The notes under the pieces were generated by a model that was not told where the DNA came from, did no database searches, and was given only the letters and a program-made list of their open reading frames with translations. From contig CANRBN010000005.1 of assembly GCA_947628865.1 (NCBI GenBank), positions 1 to 32,164 of the forward strand: a stretch of DNA of 32,164 bases, given 5' to 3'. Source of the DNA: an uncultured Gemmiger sp. (lineage in GTDB: Bacteria > Bacillota > Clostridia > Oscillospirales > Ruminococcaceae). Each line of letters opens with the position of its first letter. Positions within the stretch are counted from its first letter, which is position 1. Positions 1 through 11,770 of this stretch are shown here, piece by piece. The translations under genes were made by a program, and so were the position numbers.

Positions 1-1782
1 GACCTCTGCCCGCGCTACATCGGGCACTATGTGCACGACATCACCCCCGGCCAAAGCCCCGCGTGGCTGCGCCGGCGGCTGGCGCTGTGCGGGCTGCGCA
101 GCATCTCCAACGTCGTCGACATCACCAACTACGTCATGCTCGAGATCGGCCAGCCGATGCACGCTTTCGATATGGACACGCTCGAGAGCTGTGCCATCAT
201 CGTGCGCCGCGCCGCCCCCGGCGAGACCATCACCACGCTGGACGGCAAGCAGTTTGCCCTGACGCCGGAAAACCTTGTGATCTGCGACGGCGAGAAGCCC
301 GTCGCCCTCGCCGGCGTCATGGGCGGCCTCAACAGCGAGATCAAGGACACCACCACCCAGCTGCTGTTCGAGAGCGCCAAGTTCGCGCGCGACAACATCC
401 GCCGCACCGCCCGCGGCCTTGGGCAGAACACCGATGCCTCCAGCCATTACGAGAAAGGCATCGCCGAGTATACGACCGAGCTCGGCATGGCGCGCGCTTT
501 GCACCTCATCCAGGAGCTCCGCTGCGGCGAGGTCACGGCCAGCCACTTTGACGTCAAGGACGGCAAGCCCAACGCGGGGCCCGCCGCGCCGCGCACCATC
601 GCGGCCAGCGTGCACGGCATCAACGCCATTTTGGGCATCGAGGTGCCCGCCGGCGCGGTGTTCGACATCCTGCGCCGCCTGCAGTTCACGGTCGAGCCCG
701 CCGCCGACGGCGACGCGTTCACCGCCGTGGCCCCGCCCTGGCGCGAGGACATCGAGATCGGCGAGCCCGACCTCGCCGAGGAGGTCATCCGCGAATACGG
801 CTACGAGCACATCGTGCCCACGTTCCTGAAGACCGCGCAGGTCACGGGCGGCGGCCTCAGCGCCGACCAGCGCACCCGCGCCGCCCTCAAGCGCGCCGCC
901 TGCGCGCAGGGCTTCTGCGAGGCATCGACCTTCGCGTTCTACTCCGACGCCGACCTCGACATGCTGCACGTCGCGCCCGACGCGCCGGAGCGCACCGTCG
1001 TGCGCATCTTGAACCCCATCTCCTCCAACCTGACCATCATGCGCCCGCTGCTGGCCCCCTCGCTGCTGAACGCCGCGGTCGAAAACCTCAAGCGCGGCAA
1101 CGCCGCCGGGCGGCTGTTCGAGCTGTCCAACATCTACATCCCCAGGCAGCTCCCCGTCACCGAGCTGCCGGAGGAGCGGCTGCATCTGGGCCTCGCGGCC
1201 TTTGGCGGGGAGGAGGACTTCTTTGCCATGAAAGGCGCCATCGAGGCGCTGGGCGAGACGTTCCGGCTGGACTTTGCCTTTGAACGCGCCGCCGACGTGC
1301 CGTGGCTGCACCCCGGCATCGCCGCGTATGTGCTGTGCGGGGGCGAGCGCGTGGGCTGGTTCGGCAAGCTGGCCAGCGATGTCACCGCCGGGCTCAAGCT
1401 CCCCAAGGACAGCCGCGCCAACCAGATCATCTATCTCGCCGAGCTCGACTACGCCGCGCTCGCCGCCAAAATGCCGTCCGGCATCCGCTACCGGCCCATC
1501 CCGCAGTTCCCCGCCGTGCAGCGCGACCTGGCCCTGACCGTCGACGAGGCGACCGCCTGCGGCGACCTGATGGCCGAGATGCGCCGCGCCTGCCCGCACC
1601 TGACCGGGGTGGAGCTGTTCGATATCTACCGCGACGAAAAGCTGGGCGCCGGCAAAAAGAGCATGGCGTTCACCCTGCAATTCACCGCGGCGGACAAGCC
1701 GCTCGACGCCGCCGAGGTCGACCGCTTCGTCAAAAAGATCCTCGGCAACCTGAAATTCCGCCTCGGCGCCGAACAGCGCTGA
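1..1782 (+). CDS. pheT: Phenylalanine--tRNA ligase beta subunit, 5'-truncated by window edge
   Basis: Frame open from base 1; B3/B4-like region and C-terminal anticodon-binding-like domain ([16 protein letters not shown]...[22 protein letters not shown]) typical of PheT. Confidence 0.96.
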   Translation, partial: DLCPRYIGHYVHDITPGQSPAWLRRRLALCGLRSISNVVDITNYVMLEIGQPMHAFDMDTLESCAIIVRRAAPGETITTLDGKQFALTPENLVICDGEKPVALAGVMGGLNSEIKDTTTQLLFESAKFARDNIRRTARGLGQNTDASSHYEKGIAEYTTELGMARALHLIQELRCGEVTASHFDVKDGKPNAGPAAPRTIAASVHGINAILGIEVPAGAVFDILRRLQFTVEPAADGDAFTAVAPPWREDIEIGEPDLAEEVIREYGYEHIVPTFLKTAQVTGGGLSADQRTRAALKRAACAQGFCEASTFAFYSDADLDMLHVAPDAPERTVVRILNPISSNLTIMRPLLAPSLLNAAVENLKRGNAAGRLFELSNIYIPRQLPVTELPEERLHLGLAAFGGEEDFFAMKGAIEALGETFRLDFAFERAADVPWLHPGIAAYVLCGGERVGWFGKLASDVTAGLKLPKDSRANQIIYLAELDYAALAAKMPSGIRYRPIPQFPAVQRDLALTVDEATACGDLMAEMRRACPHLTGVELFDIYRDEKLGAGKKSMAFTLQFTAADKPLDAAEVDRFVKKILGNLKFRLGAEQR

Positions 1783-1897
1783 CGCGCTGCAAAAGAGGGG
1801 CTCGGCGACGCTGGCTGCGCCCCTCTCACAGCACGCATCCCATCGCAAAAAAAGCTCGTTCTCATGCCAAAGGGCGTTCGAACGAGCTTTTTTGCGC
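1783..1897 (+). repeat. Dispersed palindromic intergenic repeat, copy A (short form)
   Basis: gac..gctgcaaaagaggggctcggc...gcgcccctctc then terminator-like aaaaaaagctcgttc...gaacgagctttttt; shared with copies at 24023-24258 and 26814-26992. Confidence 0.85.
1848..1893. terminator. Bidirectional intrinsic terminator inside repeat copy A
   Basis: A-tract, GCTCGTTC...GAACGAGC stem, T-tract. Confidence 0.75.
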
Positions 1898-2123
1898 CGG
1901 CGGAGCCGTCCCTGCGTCTGCCGGCGCGGCCGCACAGGCCGACCGGGGCCGACGGAAAGGAGATGCACCCTGCCGCCGGGTTCACGCCGGGCGGCAGCTT
2001 GTGCTTGCTTTTCGCCATGGGTTGTGATATTGTTACATAAAGGTAACAGCCGGATGCACACACTTGCTTTTGGCAGGTTTCGCGGGCTTTATCTTCTGTT
2101 TTTTCCAAAGCGGGCGGTTTCGC

Positions 2124-2152
2124 TTGCCGGGAGCGCGGTTTTGTGGTATTCT
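2124..2152 (+). promoter_or_regulatory. Sigma-A promoter for a structured RNA / glmS leader
   Basis: TTGCCG - 17 nt - TATTCT. Confidence 0.65.
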
Positions 2153-2158
2153 TTTCTC

Positions 2159-2295
2159 TGCGCGGCTCCTCTGCGGGCAACGGCGGCCTGGCCGCCTGGT
2201 GTAAGAGACCGGAAAGGGAGCATGAGCGCGGCAGACGGCCGTTGCCCTTGACGGTCGTCTGTTTTTGCCCGCAGCGCCGTGTGCCGCGAAGCGGC
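2159..2295 (+). ncRNA. Candidate multi-branched structured RNA or glmS leader attenuator (family unknown)
   Basis: CGCGGC(2161-2166)/GCCGCG(2283-2288); CTGCGGGCAA(2171-2180)/TTGCCCGCAG(2265-2274); inner hairpins 2182-2196 and 2232-2261; alternative 10-bp pairing 2175-2184/2238-2247. Confidence 0.55.
2232..2266 (+). terminator. Intrinsic terminator upstream of glmS
   Basis: CAGACGGCCGT / ACGGTCGTCTG stem followed by TTTTT. Confidence 0.7.
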
Positions 2296-2384
2296 GGCCC
2301 GGGGCTTTCCGATTTTGCATTTTTGCGTTTTTCGGCATACACTATAGCCAAAACGCTCCACAACACATTCGGAGGTGACGCACC

Positions 2385-4226
<1,842 letters not shown>

Positions 4227-4279
4227 AGCGGGATGCGTAAACTGCACGCGCCGGCGCCCGCCGGCGGAGAAGAGGATGT

Positions 4280-6278
<1,999 letters not shown>

Positions 6279-6286
<8 letters not shown>

Positions 6287-6887
6287 GGCTTATGTCAAAC
6301 GGCTGCTGGATCTTGTGCTGGCGCTTGCCGCCTGTGTGGTGCTGGCCATCCCCATGGGCATCATCGCCGTGTGGATCAAGCTGGACTCCAGGGGGCCGGT
6401 GTTCTTCCGCCAGCGGCGCGTGGGCGCCGGCAAGACCTATTTCAACATCCTCAAGTTCCGCACCATGCGCGGCGATACCCCGCACGACGTGCCCACCCAC
6501 CTGCTCAAGGATCCCGACAGCTACATCACCAAAAGCGGGGCGTTCTTGCGCCGGACGAGCCTGGACGAGCTGCCGCAGATCTACAACATCGTCGCCGGCC
6601 AGATGAGCATCATCGGCCCGAGGCCCGCGCTCTACAACCAGTATGACCTGATCGAGGCGCGCGACGCCGTGCACGCCAACGACCTGCGCCCCGGCCTGAC
6701 GGGCCTTGCCCAGGTCAACGGGCGGGACGAGCTGCCCATCGACGTCAAGGCCCGCTATGACGGCGAGTACGCCGCCAACGTCACCTTTTTGGGGGACGTG
6801 CGCATCTTTTTCGCCAGCATCGGCTATGTGCTGCACCGCCGCGGCGTGGTCGAGGGCGGCACCGGCACCCTGCAAAGCAAAAAATGA
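6279..6887 (+). CDS. Bacterial sugar transferase (phosphoglycosyl transferase, PglC/WcaJ-type)
   Basis: N-terminal hydrophobic helix, KFRTMRGDTP, SFLRRTSLDELPQ-like, IIGPRPAL, RPGLTGLAQVNGR; overlaps upstream stop by 8 bp. Confidence 0.95.
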
Positions 6888-6894
6888 CGTCCGT

Positions 6895-6928
6895 GCCCGC
6901 AAACCACCAGTTCTGGTGGTTTGCGGGC
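6895..6928. terminator. Perfect 15-bp inverted repeat after sugar transferase (no clear T-tract)
   Basis: GCCCGCAAACCACCA GTTC TGGTGGTTTGCGGGC. Confidence 0.55.
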
Positions 6929-7043
6929 GCGCTGTCAGCAAAATGCCGAGGCTTTGCGCCCCCGGCGCGCGGCGCGCGCGTGCCGCTTTAACCCGCTAAA
7001 ACAAAATTGTACAAGAGAAACTTTGTTTTTTTGTTAAAATATG

Positions 7044-7072
7044 TTGCAAAAGACAAAGGGATTGTGTAAAAT
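7044..7072 (+). promoter_or_regulatory. Sigma-A promoter of the CdaR/PucR-type regulator
   Basis: TTGCAA - 17 nt - TAAAAT. Confidence 0.7.
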
Positions 7073-7163
7073 ATACAGTAGCAGCATTTCCGTTTGGGCA
7101 GAATAACGGGTAGGCGGTTTTCGTCGATTTGCAAAAGGGCCTGCCGCAAAGGAGCGAAGAAAT

Positions 7164-8249
7164 ATGGCGAACAGGGTGTTCCAGACCGTCGTCTACCAGA
7201 TGAAGGACGCGCTTGACCGTGTCGTCGGCGTGGTGGACGAGACCGGTGCCGTTGTTTCCTGCTCGGAGCTGGATCAGATCGGCCAGCTGCATGAGGGCTT
7301 TGCCGCCGCCCGCCTGACGGCTGGCGACGCGTTCACGCGCGACGGCTACGCCTACCACCAGTTCACCGGCGCCAAGCACAACGACTACGCCGCCTTTGTC
7401 GAGGGCGGCGATACCACCGCCGCGCAGTTTGCCGCGATGCTCTCGGTCAGCCTGCAGAGCATCAAGCAGTACCACGACGAAAAATTCGACAAGACCAACT
7501 TCATCAAAAACGTCGTGCTCGACAACATCCTGCCCGGCGATATCTACGCCAAGGCGCGCGAGCTGCATTTCGTATCGGACGTGCAGCGCGTGGTGCTGCT
7601 CATCCGCGTGATCAGCGGCAACGACATCTCGGCCTATGACATCGTCAGCGGCCTGTTCCCCGACAAGCAGAAGGATTTCGTGTTCAACATCTCCGAGAGC
7701 GACACCGTCCTCGTCAAGGAGATCCGCCCGGAGAACACCACCCGCGATATGGAAAAGCTCGCCGCCTCCATCGTCGATACCCTCTCGGGCGAGCATTACA
7801 TCAAGGCTGTGGTCGGCATCGGCACGCCCATCGGCAACCTCAAGGATCTGGCCGCCAGCTTCAAAGAGGCGCAGATCGCCATGGAGGTCGGCAAGGTGTT
7901 CGATACCGAGCGCCAGGTCGTCAGCTATGACCACCTGGGCATCGCGCGGCTCGTCTACCAGCTGCCCACCACGCTGTGCGACGCGTTCCTGCGCGAGGTC
8001 TTCAAGCAGGACAGCATCGACAGCCTGGATTCCGAGACGCTGTTCACCATCCAGCGCTTTTTCGAGAACAACCTCAACGTATCCGAGACGAGCCGCGGCC
8101 TGTTCGTGCACCGCAACACGCTGGTCTACCGCCTCGAAAAGATCAAAAAGCTCACCGGCCTTGACCTGCGCAAATTTGACGATGCCATCGTTTTCAAGGT
8201 GGCGCTGATGGTCAAAAAATACCTGGCCGCCAATCCCGCCAAGTACTGA
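7164..8249 (+). CDS. CdaR/PucR-family transcriptional regulator
   Basis: C-terminal PucR-type HTH: LFTIQRFFENNLNVSETSRGLFVHRNTLVYRLEKIKKLTGLDLRKFDDA. Confidence 0.9.
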   Translation: MANRVFQTVVYQMKDALDRVVGVVDETGAVVSCSELDQIGQLHEGFAAARLTAGDAFTRDGYAYHQFTGAKHNDYAAFVEGGDTTAAQFAAMLSVSLQSIKQYHDEKFDKTNFIKNVVLDNILPGDIYAKARELHFVSDVQRVVLLIRVISGNDISAYDIVSGLFPDKQKDFVFNISESDTVLVKEIRPENTTRDMEKLAASIVDTLSGEHYIKAVVGIGTPIGNLKDLAASFKEAQIAMEVGKVFDTERQVVSYDHLGIARLVYQLPTTLCDAFLREVFKQDSIDSLDSETLFTIQRFFENNLNVSETSRGLFVHRNTLVYRLEKIKKLTGLDLRKFDDAIVFKVALMVKKYLAANPAKY

Positions 8250-8269
8250 GCGCCCGCCCCGCCTACGCC

Positions 8270-8296
8270 CGCCCCCGTGCCAGCTGCACGGGGGCG
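8270..8296 (+). terminator. Probable terminator hairpin after the regulator
   Basis: CGCCCCCGTGC CAGCT GCACGGGGGCG, 11-bp perfect stem; weak T-tract. Confidence 0.5.
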
Positions 8297-8410
8297 GCTT
8301 TGCGCGCGGGGCACCGTGCCACAGGCAGGCAAAATTTACATCCTTTCCACAAAAAGCACATATTATGCGCAATATCGAGCTTTTGTGTGTTGAACGGCTG
8401 GGGAAAACGC

Positions 8411-8439
8411 TTGACGGCAAACCGCTTACGTGGTAAAAT
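8411..8439 (+). promoter_or_regulatory. Sigma-A promoter upstream of ftsE
   Basis: TTGACG - 17 nt - TAAAAT. Confidence 0.7.
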
Positions 8440-8503
8440 CAAGCTGTATGTGTATGCCTGCCGCGCCCGGCGGTCGGGAATGGAAAAAACACAGGAGACC
8501 AAA

Positions 8504-9262
8504 ATGATCGAATTTCAGCATGTGTACAAGACCTACGAGACCCACAGTGACGAGAACGTGGCGCTCGAGGATATCAGCCTGAAGATCAACGAGGGAGAGT
8601 TCGTTTTTGTGCGCGGGCATTCCGGCGCCGGCAAATCCACGTTCCTCAAGCTGATGCTGATGGAGGAGCGCCCCGACAAGGGCCGCGGCAGGATCATCAT
8701 CAACGGGCAGGATCTCACCAAGCTGCGCCGCGGCAAGATCCCGTACATGCGCCGCAAGCTCGGCGTCGTCTTTCAGGACTTCCGCCTCATCCCCACCATG
8801 ACGGTGTACGAGAACGTCGCGTTCGCCATGCGGGTCACGAACATCTCAAACAAGGTCATCCGCAACCGCGTGCCGTATGTGCTCAGCCTCGTCGGGCTGG
8901 AGGACAAGATGGACCGTCTGCCGGACGAGCTTTCCGGCGGCGAGCAGCAGCGTGTGGCGGTGGCCCGGGCGCTCGCCCACGGGCCCAAGGTCATCATCGC
9001 CGACGAGCCCACCGGCAACATCGACCCCGAGCTCAGCATGGACATCATGCAGCTGTTCGAGGCCATCAACAAGGTACATATCACGGTGGTCGTCGTCACG
9101 CACGAGCACGAGCTCGTCAACAATCTGGCCGCGCGCTATCACAACCGCGTCATCACGCTCTCGCACGGGCACATCGCGGACGATACGGCGAACCCGGAGG
9201 TCGCGCGCCGGTATCTGGCCAACGGCGGCCAGCCGGTGCCGGAGCTCAGCTACAGCGTGTAA
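8504..9262 (+). CDS. ftsE: Cell division ATP-binding protein FtsE
   Basis: MIEFQHVYKTY, Walker A GHSGAGKST, LSGGEQQRVAVARAL, ADEPTGNIDPE; AGGAG upstream of 8504. Confidence 0.96.
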   Translation: MIEFQHVYKTYETHSDENVALEDISLKINEGEFVFVRGHSGAGKSTFLKLMLMEERPDKGRGRIIINGQDLTKLRRGKIPYMRRKLGVVFQDFRLIPTMTVYENVAFAMRVTNISNKVIRNRVPYVLSLVGLEDKMDRLPDELSGGEQQRVAVARALAHGPKVIIADEPTGNIDPELSMDIMQLFEAINKVHITVVVVTHEHELVNNLAARYHNRVITLSHGHIADDTANPEVARRYLANGGQPVPELSYSV

Positions 9263-9274
9263 GGGGGCGGCGAG

Positions 9275-10180
9275 ATGCGTTTTTCCAGCTTCATCTATCT
9301 GGTCGGGCAGGGCCTGCACAACATGCGGGCCAACCGCCTGATGACCTTTGCCTCGATGGGCGTGCTGACCGTGTGCATGCTGCTCATCGGCACGGCGTTT
9401 CTGCTCGGCGTCAACATCGACTACATGGTCGATTACCTCGGCGACCAGAACTTCGTCGTCGCGTATCTCGAGCAGGGCACCACCGAGGAGGAGCGCGCCC
9501 AGGTCGAGGCGAGCCTCGGCGGCATGGCCGGCGTGGGCGGCATCACCTACAATTCTCCCGAGGACGTCCTGCAGGAATACAGCGGCATGCTCAGCCAGTA
9601 TACCAATCTGGAGAGCGTTTTTGCCAACGACAATCCGTTCCTGGCCAACTACGAGGTCACGCTGACCGACGTCGGGCAGATGGAGGCCGTCGTCGCGCAG
9701 CTCGGGGCGCTGCCGCACATCCTGCGCGTCAACGCGCCGCTGGCCGTGCAGCAGCTGTTTCTGTCGCTGCAAAAGGTCATCACCTACGGCAGCTACGGCC
9801 TCGTCGCGGTGCTGGGGCTCGTGAGCATGGTGGTCATCAACAACACCATCCGCATCACGGTGTTCGCCCGCCGGCGCGAGATCGGCATCATGAAGCTGGT
9901 CGGCGCCACCAACGGCTTCATCCGCTTCCCGTTCTTTGTCGAGGGCACGGCCAGCGGCCTGCTCTCGGCGGTGCTGGCCTCCGGCATCGTGTGCGGCGGG
10001 TACTACTACCTGTGCCAGTGGTATGCCGAGCACCCCACCAACCTGACCGAGATGTTCGGCGGCGAGCTCGTGCCGCTCTCGCAGGTGTGGTATCTCATCG
10101 TCGGCACCTTTGTGGTGTTCGGGTTCGTGCTCTGCGGCATCGGCACCGCCACCAGCATCCGCAAGCACCTCAACGTGTAA
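9275..10180 (+). CDS. ftsX: Cell division permease FtsX
   Basis: LVGQGLHNMRANRLMTFASMGVLTVCM N-terminus, extracellular domain, VVINNTIRITVFARRREIGIMKLVGATNGFIRFPFFVEG. Confidence 0.96.
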   Translation: MRFSSFIYLVGQGLHNMRANRLMTFASMGVLTVCMLLIGTAFLLGVNIDYMVDYLGDQNFVVAYLEQGTTEEERAQVEASLGGMAGVGGITYNSPEDVLQEYSGMLSQYTNLESVFANDNPFLANYEVTLTDVGQMEAVVAQLGALPHILRVNAPLAVQQLFLSLQKVITYGSYGLVAVLGLVSMVVINNTIRITVFARRREIGIMKLVGATNGFIRFPFFVEGTASGLLSAVLASGIVCGGYYYLCQWYAEHPTNLTEMFGGELVPLSQVWYLIVGTFVVFGFVLCGIGTATSIRKHLNV

Positions 10181-10247
10181 CAGTTGGCAAGATTTTCCGT
10201 CATTACGGGTATCGGAAACAAACCTGCAAAAAAAAGGAAGTACATCC

Positions 10248-11543
10248 ATGCGTACACGCGACCGTTTTTCCGCGGCAAAGCGGCTGGCCTGTCTCGGGCT
10301 GGCGGCGCTGCTGCTGCTTGCCCCCGTGCCCGCCGCCCACGCCGAGACCGGCACCACGCCCGCGCCGCCGTCCTCCTCGGCGGAGGATCTCAAGGATCTG
10401 CAAAACCGCCGCGACGAGGCACAGAAAAAGCTGGACGAGATCAACGCGCAGATCAAGCAGGCCAAGGATCGCGCCGATGCGGCCGCGAGCCTGAAGGCGC
10501 AGTACCAGCAGCAGCAGGCCGCCATCAAGGAGACCATCGAGCTCATCAAGGAGCAGATCGAGCGGCTGGAGCAGCAGATCGCCGACCTCGAGGAGCTCAG
10601 CCGCCAGAAGGCGGCGGAGATCGAGCAAAAGCAGCAGGAGATCGACGCCCGCTGGGCCGGCTTCAAGGAGCGCATGGCCGCCATGCAGATGCTCAACGAC
10701 GGAGGCTCCATCGCGCTGCTCTCCAACGTGACCAACATGTACGAGCTGCTCACGTTCCCGCAGACGATGCAGGACATCGCCTCCAAGGACCAGCAGGTGC
10801 TGGCCGAGCTGGACGCCGAGTACGACGAGCTCAACACCCTCAAGGAGGCCTACGACGCCGCCGCCAGCCAGCTGGACGCGACCAAGGCCGACTGCGAGAA
10901 GCAGCAGGCCGACTTGGATGCCAAGGTCAGCGAGCTGGCCGCCAGCATCCAGGCGCAGAACAACAAGATCAGCGCGGCCGAGGCCGAGGAGCAGGCTTAT
11001 GAGGAGAGCCTGACCGAGGCCGAAAAGGAATTTGAGAACGCTGTCGCCGCCCTGCAAAACTATCTGGCCGCGCAGAACAGCAAATACAGCACGCCGGATC
11101 TCTACTGCTCGCTCAACTTCGGGTTCCCCATCGCCTACTACAGCCGCATCTCCAACGGGTTCGGCAGCTACGGCACCAACAACTGGCGCAAATCGGCCCA
11201 CGGCGGCTCCGACCTGGTCGCCCCCCGCGGCACCGAGATCTACGCGGCCGCCGACGGCATCGTCTCGGCCTCCCATGTATGGCAGGGCGGCAAGACCGGC
11301 AACGACAGCTACGGCAACTATGTGATGATCCTGCACGGCACGGCCGACGACGGCAACACCTACGCAACGCTCTACGGCCATATGAACACCGCGCCGCTCG
11401 TCAGCGAGGGGCAGGCCGTCACCAAGGGGCAGCTCATCGGCTATGTGGGCACCACCGGCAACTCGACCGGCTACCACCTGCATCTCGAGCTGCGCATCAA
11501 CAACGTCCGCTCCGACCCCACCCGCTACATCCCGCTGCCATAG
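10248..11543 (+). CDS. Secreted coiled-coil murein hydrolase, M23/LytM domain (EnvC-like)
   Basis: Signal peptide (10248 ATG), long coiled coil, M23 domain with HGGSD and HLHLE motifs. Confidence 0.93.
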   Translation: MRTRDRFSAAKRLACLGLAALLLLAPVPAAHAETGTTPAPPSSSAEDLKDLQNRRDEAQKKLDEINAQIKQAKDRADAAASLKAQYQQQQAAIKETIELIKEQIERLEQQIADLEELSRQKAAEIEQKQQEIDARWAGFKERMAAMQMLNDGGSIALLSNVTNMYELLTFPQTMQDIASKDQQVLAELDAEYDELNTLKEAYDAAASQLDATKADCEKQQADLDAKVSELAASIQAQNNKISAAEAEEQAYEESLTEAEKEFENAVAALQNYLAAQNSKYSTPDLYCSLNFGFPIAYYSRISNGFGSYGTNNWRKSAHGGSDLVAPRGTEIYAAADGIVSASHVWQGGKTGNDSYGNYVMILHGTADDGNTYATLYGHMNTAPLVSEGQAVTKGQLIGYVGTTGNSTGYHLHLELRINNVRSDPTRYIPLP

Positions 11544-11571
11544 ATCCTGACCAAAACGGAGGCCCTGCCCT

Positions 11572-11676
11572 TTGAGACCGCAAAAAACCAAACTGGCCGT
11601 GCGCATCGTCTGCCTTGTCATCGCCGTGCTGATGGTCGCCGGCCTGCTCTCCACCATCCTCTACTCGCTGCTGTAA
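11572..11676 (+). CDS. Putative 34-aa single-TM microprotein (TTG start): MRPQKTKLAVRIVCLVIAVLMVAGLLSTILYSLL
   Basis: GGAGG about 10 nt upstream of TTG, basic N-terminus then about 24-residue hydrophobic stretch; fills an otherwise unassigned gap in the directon; absent from the ORF track. Confidence 0.6.
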   Translation: MRPQKTKLAVRIVCLVIAVLMVAGLLSTILYSLL

Positions 11677-11770
11677 GGCGGCGCGCCGCCCGAAGACCGG
11701 CCCTGTGCGCCGGGCGCGGGCGGCCTTGCCGTTTTCCGTCATGCCGGTATTTCGCAAAGGAGCCGTTTTC

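Noticed and set aside
2159-2267. SRP (4.5S/scRNA) RNA gene
   Set aside because: GGTGTAAGAGACCGGAAAGGGAGCATGAGC superficially resembles SRP domain IV, but the near-invariant GUCAGGnCCGGAAGGnAGCAGC pattern is violated at several positions. Kept as unknown structured RNA; an Rfam scan would decide.
2180-2295. glmS ribozyme upstream of glmS
   Set aside because: Only an isolated AGCGCC occurs (about 2273-2278); the downstream double-pseudoknot core and conserved 3' segments are not recognisable and there is too little space.
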